Assembly (NCBI GenBank): GCA_023105745.1
Contig: JALGQZ010000004.1
Location: 12,922,451 to 12,986,450 of the forward strand
DNA: 64,000 bases
From: Austropuccinia psidii
Taxonomy: Eukaryota; Basidiomycota; Pucciniomycetes; Pucciniales; Sphaerophragmiaceae
Direction of reading: 5' to 3'
Shown here piece by piece: positions 12,142-22,402 of the stretch (positions are counted from its first letter, which is position 1; the number at the start of each line of letters is the position of its first letter). A model generated the notes under the pieces. It was not told the DNA's origin. It saw only the letters and a list, made by a program, of their open reading frames with translations, and did not search any database. Made by a program: the position numbers and the translations under genes.

Positions 12142-14203
12142 ATGTCATCTTTCAAGTCACATAAATCCCGTTCAGGTTCTGTTCATGACTCAAATAGTGA
12201 ATCTAGCATAGAATATGTTCAAACACAGTCACCATTGAGTCCCAACATTCCTCTCACAACCCCTATCGCATCCTCAATGAATGTATCAGGTCTTAACATT
12301 GATGTGGGCAATCCAAAGGCTCCAACTTCAAGCACTTGGTCGATCCCAAATATTTCCGTCACTCCAATTCCCCCAAATCCCACTAATACACAAATTCATG
12401 TGTCTCAGGGGCCAGAAGGCACACCTCAAATCTCCTCACACGCTAATCCCCAATCAAAATTTCCACGTGAGTTCCTCCTTAATCCCGGTCGGAATCCAGT
12501 CGCATCCCAGGATCCCTTTGGCCAAAGTAAACAGCCAACCATCAATATTCCATCAGGATCGCAGGTTCATGTGGGTGATGAAAGGCGCGTGGATGGGGGG
12601 CGACGAAAAAGACCTTTGGAAAATGTATCTTGGAGCGGTCTGTTGGAGGGAAATCCAGTATTGACGCTTCATCAAAGTAAGTCATTTGAATTTTGGAGTA
12701 GAAACTTATTCACAATTTGATATGTTTGTTTCATGGGTTAGATATGGCACCTAAAGGCAAGTCAGTCCGATCTCAGGAGCCAATTGAAGATCGTGAGGAT
12801 GACCAGTCTTCATTAATGTTTTGATGTGTTAACTGATGATTTGCATAGCAGGGGATGAACTTTATGCGTCTTCACCTCTGGTCCATAAAGAGAAAGTCAC
12901 TGGATGTCATCATCCATATGCCTCCAAACCAAGAACGGGTCATGCCAGTACATCAAGAGCAACAATGGTGGATGATGAGGATGAGAACATGTCTCCGACT
13001 CAAAGTGAAAGAAATGATGAACCAAGGAGGGACAATTTCACAGCGCATGAGCAAGGCACTCAATCAAATAGTGAGTTCACCCATCCTCAGCTGGGCCTCG
13101 CCCAGAGTATGCTTGAACAATCCGAGGTCAGACAGCAAAGGAACCAGGCCCGCAAAGCTCACAATGTGGCAAAACGTGCAAGCCAGAAGGAGCAACAAAA
13201 ATGGCTGAAGGCAGAACTTCCAGAGAATGTCCATGGAATGAGATCAGCAGTACACGCACATTGCGTGTTCCTACTCAAAGTTAGGGATAAGGATTTTTCC
13301 TCACCACCAGCACCACCCAGCACAGAAGAGCGTGAAATTGCAATTCAAGTGGCTGGTCATCTCGGATATGTCCCCGAGGATGTGTTCAATGAGCCATCAA
13401 CACAGGTTCAGTCTCAGGGTTTCCAAAGCTACTGCGAAAATGAGCTGCACAAGCTAGGACTAAAGCAATTCACTTGGGACTGGGAGAGCTCATGGCAACA
13501 TCCGTTCAACGAGCTGATGTCTATGGTGTTTTACCGTACATTCCGTCTCGCACTTGTCAGCACTGAGTATCATCACTACTGTTGGAACAAGGATCATAAC
13601 AACTATGGGGTCGTGGCGGCTTTAATGGAGCGATATTTCACTTATTTGAAAAGAGAATGGAAGTCTATTCAAAAGGATGCGGAGTATTTGGTAAAAAAGA
13701 AGGAGAATCAAAAGCTCGCAAAGATTTGTCAAAGAGTTAGTTACTGTATCTCTTCTTCATTGTGGACCAAGTCTGATGATGATCTACTTGATTATGTGCA
13801 GACCTGTGAGCGCCGTCGTGAATGGTGTGATACGGCTAAATTTCCCATTCTAGCATCACAATTCAATGACCCTCGAGTATGCTCAGATACTGAGGAGGTA
13901 CTGGAAAATGGCCGTCAAGTTTACCGCAAAGTGGGATTACGCTGGCGCTCCCAGTTATTTAATGATTTGGTATTGAAAATGGATAGAGACATAGAGTTTT
14001 GTAATCGGATTAAAAAAAAGGGAAAAAAAACTATTGATAGATTGCCAGAATTACGATCGACAGATGATGGTGATATTCCGGAAGGCCTATCATTTCAGGT
14101 ATTTGATCAAGATTGGCTCAAAGGCTGTAGTAAGATGCAGACTAGCGCCCTCAAGATACTTGACATGCCAGTTATTAGGCCTAATGGTGATGCTCTGCAA
14201 TAA
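12142..14203 (+). CDS. Companion gene of the Tnp2-like transposon, intact copy
   Basis: Exons are 12142-12676, 12742-12792 and 12852-14203, giving 645 residues with all splice phases kept (donors GTAAGT and GTGAGG, acceptors TTAG and GCAG). Residues 1-200 are Ser/Pro/Asn-rich. A highly charged Gln/Arg/Lys stretch of QSEVRQQRNQARKAHN type follows and should form a coiled coil. The C-terminal half is more globular, with Trp and His clusters such as TWDWESSWQHPFNEL and EYHHYCWNKDHNNYG. I recognise no catalytic motif. Conserved divergent pairing with the transposase in both arms suggests a DNA-binding or accessory transposition role; this is inference. Confidence 0.75.
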
Positions 14204-14345
14204 CTTAGTAATTTGTCACGGTATAGCACTGTGACAAATTAAAATTTTGTGAATTATTTGTGCAGGTGTAATAAAATCTGATTATTATCTCTTAAGGATG
14301 CAACAACTTGCTAAATATGTTAGAATATAGACAATATGAATTGAA

Positions 14346-14552
14346 ATGTATCACCGTCTCCCTTGCAATAATACTCTATTGCTCATTTTCATTGAGGAAA
14401 TATTGAAGAAGTTCGATCCAGCTCATGGTGTTCATAATTGTGGACCTGTGCCAGAGTCAACAGGAGTTATCAACTTTGTCAATCACAAATTATATAATAT
14501 CAGTAAGGCTCACGCAGTTAATGATTTTTTCTTTTCTTGGACCTATTGGTGA
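14346..14552 (+). pseudogene. Broken right-arm copy of the small downstream ORF
   Basis: Homologue of 107-457. A 1-base deletion near 14370 and a TGA at 14550-14552, where the left copy has TGT, leave 68 codons. It ends just before the convergent helicase pseudogene. Whether either copy was ever translated is uncertain. Confidence 0.3.
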
Positions 14553-14583
14553 TTGGAATATGGCATTCCCATAAGGAAGGATT

Positions 14584-16823
14584 TCAGAATAGTAATACAA
14601 TCAAGTGAAAGATGAGGTTGAAAGGTACCTTCCGCATGTTGACCTCAACTGAATGAGGAATGATATAGTGGATGACCTGTACAGGTCGTTGTTGGCCAAT
14701 ACGATGTAGACAATCAACAGCCTGAGCCTCAATGGCTGGGTTCCAATTACGCTCCTGGAAATGTGGATGTCAGGGTCTGAAAATCAGGGGAGAATTTTGG
14801 GGGGCCCCTCACCATTAAATAGACTATATTAGCACAAGTTATATTGAGGCCAGTTCCAGCCGCGGCAATGGATGCAATCAGTACTTCACATTCAGGATTA
14901 TTGAAGAAATTCTCAAGAGCCTTGTCCTGCGCTCGTGGTGTAATTGTTCCATCAATTCGTGCTGAAAGGATAGAGTGATGGGCAAGAGCAATACCAATTC
15001 TACAATATAAAAAAGTCAGATGGAGTCAATTGGTAATGGATGCATATTAGAATTAACGCACAAATCTAGAAATTGGGTCCATTGGGTATAAACCACCGAT
15101 TTCGTTGGACCACACCTTGTTTGTTTGTTCTTCATTAAGCTTTGTAGGTGGTGTGCAATTTTACTACTCATCATGCATGTTTCCACATCCACAATAGTTC
15201 GTGTGATTCTTGGGGAGTTATCCTGAGTGCTCCTGCCCTCGGGGTCTTCCAACTCCGCCTCCGCAATTGTGTTAAGCATGATGTGATGGTTACAACATAT
15301 TTGCAGCTTATTAATATTTCTGAAAAATTCTCCTGGTCCTTTGCTTTTGGATGATAGGAATTCTTCATATAATATGGAATATTCTTGCTGCATGGTCGGG
15401 TTGAGTGGGAGCAGCTCATAATGATGGCTAATAGTGGGGAGGGATTCGAGATGTGTGGTTTTGGTGCGGTGTTATGCCCAAAAGGTCATAAATGGTGTTG
15501 TGAATAGGTGTGCCCGTTAAACATATTCGACGGGATGAAAGGAGGCTATTAATGGCACGGTGAGTGGCAGTGTATTGAGAGCGAATATAGCTATAAGAGG
15601 GGGCAAGGGTTATTGGATATAAAAGGTAATTTGAATCATTTAAGCTCAGCCACTCACTGTGCTTCATCCAAGATTATACGATGCCAATTGATTTGAAAAA
15701 TGAATGATGTAGAGGGATTGGTTTGCTTAAATTCTTGGGTGATAGTATTGTAAGAAGTGATGATGATATCATATTTTAAGATGTCGTCTTTGGATAATGA
15801 GTGACGAGTGGGACCATGGTAGATTTTGGCATGCAGTGCTCCAGCCTGAGCATGCTTGGATATTTCTGATTGCCAGTTGGTAATTAAGCGAGGGGGGCAG
15901 ATGATCATGGTGGGCGTGGAGCGATGGGGGTTTGCAATCATCCGCTCCTTGGAGGTACCAATTAGAGCAATGGCCTGAATGGTTTTACCTAATCCCATAT
16001 CATCCGCAAGCAGTCCTCCAAGAGGGGTATTGGTCGAAAGGGATTCAAATGAGCTAACGACCTTGTTTGTAATGATGTGCCTGGCATTAAAAGTGGATCC
16101 TGGGGGTGAGGTTGCCCAAAGGTTACGGGCTGATTGGCCATTGGGGATTTCTCGATCCCAGAGAAAAGCTAGTCCGGTCTTTTGATGAGGGAGGAGGGGG
16201 GTTTGAATAATGGAATGGGGCGGGGTCATCATGGGGAGGTCTGATCCACTGGGTAATTGTATCAGTTTTTGCTTGGAAATCAATGATGAAACAGCAGGAT
16301 ATGAAGCAGGCGTCGAGTTTGAAGCGGGAAATGTCGGAGTAAAGAGTTGACATTGACAATGAGTAGTACAGTCATATTCTTTGGGCATTTTAAGCTTGAA
16401 ATCTTGTGTTCGAAAGCTTTCCATTATGAATAGAATGTTTGGATACCATGTGAAGAACATCAATGCTAGATTGGGTTTCTGAGATGAGGAGGGATCATTG
16501 GCATCAGTCATAAATACTCCCTCAACGAATAATATTTGAGTAGGATTGGATTGGCAATTTTCAATCCATGCCCCACCAGGACCACAGTGCATGAACGTTT
16601 TGGGTGCCCCAAGGAATGGTATCAACGTTTGGGAAAGGGTTCCCGGGAGAGAGCCAATAGCATGCTGGTGATTGGGGAGATATACGAATATGTTGTGTTG
16701 ATTGTGCCATAGGATAATCCAAGAACCTAAGTGGGAATTCTCAGGCTTTAAGGTTATATCACTATTTATTTGAATACGAATATTAATCATCCCAATGCAA
16801 AGTGGTTGTGAAGGGGTTGACAT
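14584..16823 (-). pseudogene. SNF2-family helicase (Rad5/HLTF-like), pseudogene
   Basis: Exon 1 (16823-15658) carries the nucleotide-binding site DMGLGKT (K280) and the start of the DEAH box (D386, completed across the intron by the exon from 15590). Then come LTGTPIHN, the KSVVYTQWTQFLDL box and motif V (AAAGTGLNI). Motif VI is DCLHRIGQ, so the first arginine is lost. After LTGTPIHN only about 14 residues precede the RTK-x-HLESLP stretch, where SNF2 proteins usually have 50 or more, and the frame changes there: an out-of-frame internal deletion. The 3' end is also frameshifted relative to 9-221. Further introns lie near 15010-15070 and 14770-14830. It is convergent with the companion gene. 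Confidence 0.8.
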
Positions 16824-17190
16824 GATGGCTATTTTAAATTATTTGGGGACAGTTGGAAATTATATGATCGGGAAGGGTTAGCTAAAGGGAATGAAGAGGA
16901 ATAAGCGCAGGTGGGGAACTTATATGAGTGGCAGCAACAGGCCAAAAGGGGGATGGCCTGTGGTTACGTGCATGGTCTTGATGGAGGTGGGCCTCTTGGG
17001 CTCATAATTTTCATATCCGATTTGGGGCATATATCAAGGCAAGGTGGCCAAAATGTGGGTGCACCGACATGACTGCTGGATCTGCAACAAGTTACGAAAC
17101 CTTTGGTGGAACCAAGTTGACATTAGCAAATCCAAAATTGGGTGGGCTTTAGCAACTTATTGTGGAGGGCATATTAGAGGCATGCAGTCA

Positions 17191-17214
17191 TGTTCGCTGG
17201 TGTGACAGCGAACA
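17191..17214. repeat. 24-bp inverted repeat, hairpin family member 3
   Basis: Perfect 9-bp arms TGTTCGCTG and CAGCGAACA around the loop GTGTGA. It shares the TGTTCG outer arm with the neighbouring palindrome at 17324 but has lost the GGCATGCC core. Confidence 0.8.
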
Positions 17215-17323
17215 ATGAGCGTATCGTCCCCAGGTTAATTATTCACAGGGACCTACTGGGCAATGTTGGCAGTTTCAAAGGGCAATCTCACTGTGGGGAT
17301 GTTTGTGTGTGGGCGGGTGAGAT

Positions 17324-17349
17324 ATGTTCGGTGGCATGCCACCGAACAT
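17324..17349. repeat. 26-bp perfect palindrome, hairpin family member 4
   Basis: Arm ATGTTCGGTGGCA is followed at once by its exact reverse complement. Compared with the member at 22254, the arm has TTC instead of TAC with the matching change in the other arm, so the stem is preserved by paired substitutions. Confidence 0.9.
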
Positions 17350-18548
17350 GACTTTGGTTTGGCCTGAAGTTTTTTGCTGACTGATGCATACTGGGCTTTC
17401 AGGGGGAATGTGTGGGATGATCAAAGGGGGCGCCAGCCGTGAGCCGTGATCCACATATACATTCACCCCTATGGCATTTGAGGCGAGTACTAATCCACCG
17501 AGATTGGCATCTGGGTCTTTGCCTCACGCGCGTACAGAACTCCGGAGAAAGAGGCCACACGCCCAAGGGATTTTTTGGCTGCAAGCCAGGTGCCACAACT
17601 TGCGCGGGGCGTGTGAGAACGTAAAGAAAATGACCCGCGGTGGGAGATAACCACGCCAACATGACCAGCCTCAGCAATCATAGGCTGGGATTGTTAATCT
17701 AATGTGGATGAGGCTGAAGCAAATCCACACTGATTGGCCTCAGGTTTCCACGCGCAAGCGGGTGAGCGTCTGCAGTCAAGCTGACAACCCGAGCAAGAAA
17801 ATACGCAGCTGGAAGACTGGCAGTAAAATGTGTTCCAGGCGTGTGAAAGTTGCCTGCGTATGACCCATCGGGGGTGCGTATGAAAGCGTGTGGCTGCCCG
17901 ACAATGAACAAGCGGGCTAGTCATTGTTTGACCCAACCATGGCACCGGAGTGAATCAACTCTTTGTGTATGACCCAAATATTAAGTCATCCCATTATGAC
18001 CCACTTACATTAACTTGGATTACATGCACATCTGTGCCGTAGTTAGGCAGAGCTGTCCAACAAGGTGCATCAAAGGGATGCAGGTGAGAGATATGACTCG
18101 ATGGCTTGACGTGATTGCATGTTACATTGTTGAACAGCTTTTTGCTCTGCCCTGCAGTACACATTTACAAAGGTGTACTGCGTACTACAGTTTCGACTGT
18201 ACTGTACAGATCAGGAAGGTGTAATACTACTTGAGCCTGCATGCATATAGCAAATGTGCATGCACCTTCCGATCGTTTGCATTTACGTAGCTCATGTGCC
18301 ACATGCTCAGCATTGCGTTTCACCCGATTTGCACACGCAAGCTGACCATGTCATGGTCAAAAGCACCGTGTGAAAGTGCTCAGTAAAGCCATGGAATGAA
18401 CTTATTCTGCAATAGCTCACTGGAAGGCTCAGTTTGGAGCACTTCACCAAAGCGTGTGAAATGCTGCACCTTGCTGAAATGTCATCCGATGCTGTGCCAA
18501 ATGCTCAGAGTGCGCGCATACAAAAACGACTTAGCAATGGCTCAGCAT

Positions 18549-19286
18549 GGTGCATTTCATATTGTTATATCTATAGCTCAATCACTGTGCAATTCCAATG
18601 TTCAGCCACTGAGCATTTCAATTATGACCCGAAAGCAAACCTGAGCAATGGGTCGAGGCAAGCTCACGCTGTATTCACTTGTCTTACAGCCCCCCCCTTT
18701 GTTCACATACTATTACCAGGCCATATGGCCGGTAATCTCGCCGCGGTCACTTGTGACCAAATGCACCGGGTGCTTTTCTGCATGGGTCACTTGTGCATTG
18801 CACCCCCAATGCACATTCAACATGGGCCTCACGACCACCCTCCTGGGTGATCGGGTGACTATTTAAGGAAACAAAGGGGATGTGACTGAGCTTGACAATT
18901 CAATAAATTGCAATACTCAGCGGTGCATTTGATATTGTTATTTCAATTGTTCAATTACTGTGCAATTCAAATGTTCAGCCACTGAGCATTTCAATTATGA
19001 CCCGAAAGCAAACCTGAGCAATGGGTCGAGGCAAGCTCACGCTGTATTCACTTGTCTTACAGCCCCCCCCTTTGTTCAAAGACTATCACCAGGCCATAAG
19101 GCTGGTGATCTTGCCGCGGTCACTTGTGCATTGCACCCACAATGCACAATCAATAAGGGCCTCACGACCACCCTCCTGGGTGATCGGGTGGCAATTTAAG
19201 GAAACAAAGGGGATTTGACTCAGCATGACAATTCAATAAATTGCAATACTCAGCTTGACAATTCAATAAATTGCAATACTCAGCCA
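18549..19286. repeat. Tandem duplication of a roughly 370-bp block
   Basis: Unit 1 is 18549-18920. Unit 2 starts at 18921 and runs to about 19254 with an internal deletion. Both contain the same GTTCAGCCACTGAGCATTTC start, a run of C near 18690 and 19060, and a CACGACCACCCTCCTGGGTG segment. The end motif CTTGACAATTCAATAAATTG occurs three times in full or nearly so (18891, 19223 and 19254). A perfect GGCCATATGGCC lies at 18719-18732 in unit 1. It lies directly upstream of the gene at 19866 and may be part of its promoter or an LTR-like repeat. Confidence 0.75.
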
Positions 19287-19349
19287 GACCCCCATTGTTC
19301 TTCTGCCTCACGCGAGCATTTCACCTCTCAGTTGCAGCATTCGCTGAGA

Positions 19350-19441
19350 CTCAGCTTCAATTTTGCCCACACGCCTTGAAGCTGAGACTTTTGCGGGTGC
19401 TGCAACTGCTGAGATCGTCTCAGCTTCACCTTGGTATAAAA
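19350..19441 (+). promoter_or_regulatory. Probable core promoter with inverted repeats and TATA box
   Basis: TATAAAA lies at 19435-19441, upstream of the gene at 19866. Just before it is the palindrome GCTGAGA-TCG-TCTCAGC (19408-19424). Farther up is an 11-bp inverted repeat, CTCAGCTTCAA at 19350-19360 and TTGAAGCTGAG at 19376-19386. The GCTGAGA/TCTCAGC motif repeats and could be a transcription-factor site. A CT-rich stretch follows, as in many fungal 5' untranslated regions. Confidence 0.55.
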
Positions 19442-19865
19442 GACCATCTTCACACGACACGCACTTCACTTTCTTTCTCACCCGCTCCACTTTGTTCAAC
19501 CTCACCCGCGTTTGTCCTTCTTGTGCGTATTCCCCCTTGTCTTCCTGCCTTTCCAGTCTTTTCTTTCGCACTCGACTAACCCCACTCCCCTTCCTGCTCG
19601 CTTTTTGTTTTTCCTGCTAATACTTTCAGAACCCCACTTCTATCTACTTTGTACGTTTTCTCCAATTAAACTTTAGTCAACATTATGTACCGATATTAAT
19701 ATTTTTTTTCCTTCACGACTTCCTTCCAGACTTTTAAAAACTTACGACTAGAGCTTTTTCAATTTGATTCCGTTTTAAATTTATATAATTCATTGTATGC
19801 CTTCATTTTCTTTCTTGATGGTTTACTTTGTATGCAGTTACTAACCTCGCTTGTCTTGTTTTTAG

Positions 19866-21243
19866 ATGTCGTGCACTTTATGCACCAAGCGGGGTATCCC
19901 CTGCATTCGTTCCTCGACGACGAACGACGCTTGTGATGCTTGCCGACAAGCACACAAGAAATGTTCGTTCGTTGTCCGCCCCTTCCGACCACGAGGCCAG
20001 ACGAGTTCTCGCCCAAGACGCCCTCGCGAGGACTCCTTTGTGGTCGACGATGATGAAACCATTTCCGAGCGTGAATGGACGCCGGGCCCCCAAACAGGCC
20101 AACGGGAACGATTCCGGACGATTAGCCCTGTCCCCTCCAGTATCGATTTGTCCACTCCCCCTCCTAGGCCACCATCCGATGGTCACTTCACTCCTTGACT
20201 GGAGCGAAGTGATTATCCGGCCGATGAAGGATGGCGATGGCGAGAGGACATTTGAGCTTGGGCTGATCGTCACCATGTCTTATCACCGATGGGATTCAAA
20301 CGCCAAAGTAAGTTTTATTTCTCCTCTTTATCTCATTTCTCTTCACGCAATAATACTGACTTTTTTCCATTACTCATAGAACCAAACCCCCCGAATCCCC
20401 CCCGACACGACTCTCCCGTTCCCAGTTTGCCTCGCGAGCAAACCCCCCGGCAACCCACTCCAGGCCCGAGTGGCACCCGATGGTCTGAGGAATTATTCCG
20501 TGGTAAGCAGCCAAAGTTTCATTTCATTTTCACTTTCACTTTCGAGTCGAGTGAACTGACACTTACTCCTTTTTTAGAACCCTCCCGAACCGAAGAGCCA
20601 CCTATTCCTGGCCCGAGTCCATCGTCCCAACCACCTGAGGACGATACGACTCGTGAGCCAGAACCTCAGGTGGCTCCTACGCAATCCACGGAGGAACCTT
20701 TTGGTAAGTCACCACTTCTCCTTCTTCACTCTTCTCAACTTTTCCTCACCATTTTTTCAACCGTCTCCAGATCGTCCCGCCACTCCTTGCTCGATAATCA
20801 TCATCGACGATACGCCTGTGGGATCCCCAGTTCCCCCTCCCCCTTCTTCTTACCCGACTCGCCCACCTTCCCCTTCCATTCCCCCCCCCTCCACTCCAAC
20901 CCCGGTTCCCTCCCCAGAGATCCCTTCCAGTGCCCCCGAGAACCCCAACGCCTCCTCCCCCCCGGTGCCAAGCTCGTCTCATTCCCACGATGACGCTTGC
21001 CAGGAATTCACCGACCTGCGACCGACCCTAATGATTCCTCGAGCAATCGTCCACGATTCGATCAACCGAATCTTGTTGGAGCATCGTCGCTTGCTCCACA
21101 TGATTCCTTTTGTGGATGCAGCTCATCGAAATGAGATGCACCGGGACTTCCGGGACGAACTAAACCGCCTCCTTGCCCAGGCACTGGAGGCTTATCCAAA
21201 GGAGGACATAACCGGGATAGTCTCCAAATTCCTCGAAAAATAA
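19866..21243 (+). CDS. Double-CxxC zinc-knuckle-like protein, multi-exon (frame uncertain)
   Basis: The start ATG directly follows a TTTTTAG acceptor with a TTACTAAC branch-like site at 19840, so a leader intron is likely. The first 35 residues contain C-x2-C-x6-C, a spacer and C-x2-C-x6-C, resembling a fungal Zn2Cys6 cluster, then a basic Arg/Pro stretch. Exons appear to be 19866-20307, 20380-20502, 20578-20703 and 20771-21243, all phase-consistent (388 codons). The middle is Pro/Ser-rich and the last 70 residues are charged and helical. In this frame 20196-20307 holds stops while another frame is open, so there is an indel pair or a missed small intron. A degenerate relative lies at 37656. 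I infer a TE-linked family; the function is unknown. Confidence 0.6.
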
Positions 21244-21670
21244 AAAATTAAAAAAAAAAATCCCATTATTTCCTCTTTTTATTTTTTGTAATACTTTCTT
21301 TTGAATAAAATATTTGTCTTCAATTCTTGTTATGTTCAAATTCTATTACATTCTTTGTTCACGTAAAAATTACTTATTTCCTCCTTAGAGAAAAACCCTG
21401 ATTGCGTGAGAATTATTTTTGTAAGTGCCCCACCAAGAGTTTGAGTGAGTATTTGTTTTCGTGAACCTCTTTTTCTCAAAATGCGCCAATAGTTGCCGTT
21501 ATCCTCTCGTATATTTTATTCTTCCATGGTTTAGAGCCATACCCATTCCTAACTGTAAAAAAGCGGGAGGTTCCCGTATGTGAGCAATTGAGTCCAGATT
21601 CGTGAAACATGGCCTTTCCTATGGTCACACGCTATTAGTATTACTCATGTATTGAATTGTTTAAATTGTC
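21244..21670. other. 3' flank of the double-CxxC gene
   Basis: AT-rich sequence beginning with an A-run right after the stop codon and including AATAAA-like motifs (GAATAAAATA near 21303), which could serve polyadenylation. No gene was recognised. Confidence 0.5.
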
Positions 21671-22232
21671 TAGAACCTTCACAAGCGTAAGGATTGGCGT
21701 GTGACTTGTCGGGAGGCTGCACAGGCGTAAGGATTGGCGTGTGAATTGTTGGGAGCCTGCACAGGCATAAGGATTGGCGTGTGAATTGTTGGGAGCCTGC
21801 ACAGGCGTAAGAATTTGTCAGCATTGTTGGCAACCTTCCCAAGCGTAAGGATTGGCGTGTGAATCGTCAGAAGCCTGTACAGGCGTAAGGAATTTTAGCA
21901 CTTTTGGGACCCTCCCCAAGCATAAGGATGGGCGTGTGAATTGTTGGGAGCCTGCACAGGCGTAAGAATTGGCGTGTGAATTCTTGGGATCCTGCACAGG
22001 CTAAAGAAAATTTCAGCATTGTGGGGAAGCTTCACAAGCGTAAGAATTGGCGTGTGAATCGTCGAAAGCCTGTAAAGGCGTAAGGATTGGCGTGTAAATT
22101 TTTGGGAGCCTGCACAGGCCCAAGGATTGGCGTGTGTAGCGTTGGCACCCCGCATAGGCGTAAGGAACTTTCAGCATTGTCAGAACCTGCACAAGCATGA
22201 GGATTTGCGTGTGAAGCATTGGCATCCTGGAC
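21671..22232. repeat. 40-bp minisatellite, about 14 units of two types
   Basis: The consensus unit begins GCCTGCACAGGCGTAAGGAT and continues TGGCGTGTGAATTGTTGGGA. About ten units are of this type A. Four (near 21807, 21885, 22003 and 22160) are type B, where the second half is replaced by a 37- to 39-bp variant containing TTTCAGCATTGT or a decayed form of it. Types alternate roughly as AAABABAABAAABA. Each unit starts with the small palindrome GCCTGCACAGGC. The minus-strand open frames across it are repeat artefacts. Confidence 0.9.
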
Positions 22233-22253
22233 AATAGCAACAAACCAGGACAG

Positions 22254-22279
22254 ATGTACGATGGCATGCCACCGTACAT
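22254..22279. repeat. 26-bp palindrome, hairpin family member 5
   Basis: Arm ATGTACGATGGCA pairs with TGCCACCGTACAT with one A:C mismatch. It sits between the 40-bp minisatellite and the 3' end of the TET/JBP-like gene. Confidence 0.88.
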
Positions 22280-22402
22280 AATCCACTTCACCATTTTTCA
22301 TGTCAGACACCCCATCTTCCGCACTAGAATCCATCCAATCCTCGTGTATATTGTCCTCTGCCTTACCTCACCATTACTTACCCAACCCACTTGCAAATCT
22401 CC

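Larger units (their letters stand above)
7525..14770. repeat. Right arm of the giant inverted duplication
   Basis: Mirror copy of the left arm with the better preserved genes: an open transposase (8021-11181) and an open companion gene (12142-14203). Homology continues through the 3' end of the helicase at 14584-14770. Beyond that point the helicase goes on to 16823, so the duplication may be longer than the visible part. Confidence 0.93.
16824..18548. other. Intergenic region upstream of the helicase
   Basis: About 1.7 kb with no credible gene; open frames are short and overlap antisense. It is moderately GC- and CpG-rich between 17400 and 17950. It holds two palindromes (17191-17214 and 17324-17349), listed separately. 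Short GCATGCAT and TGTGCATGCA motifs occur near 18240-18270. Confidence 0.6.

Noticed and set aside
17275..17945. Cluster of short overlapping ORFs upstream of the helicase
   Set aside because: No similarity, no splice-consistent extension, and multiple frames are open only for 60-90 codons.
21671..22232. Regularly spaced palindromic repeats resembling a CRISPR array
   Set aside because: The intervals are themselves repeats of one unit and not unique spacers, and the sequence is clearly eukaryotic.
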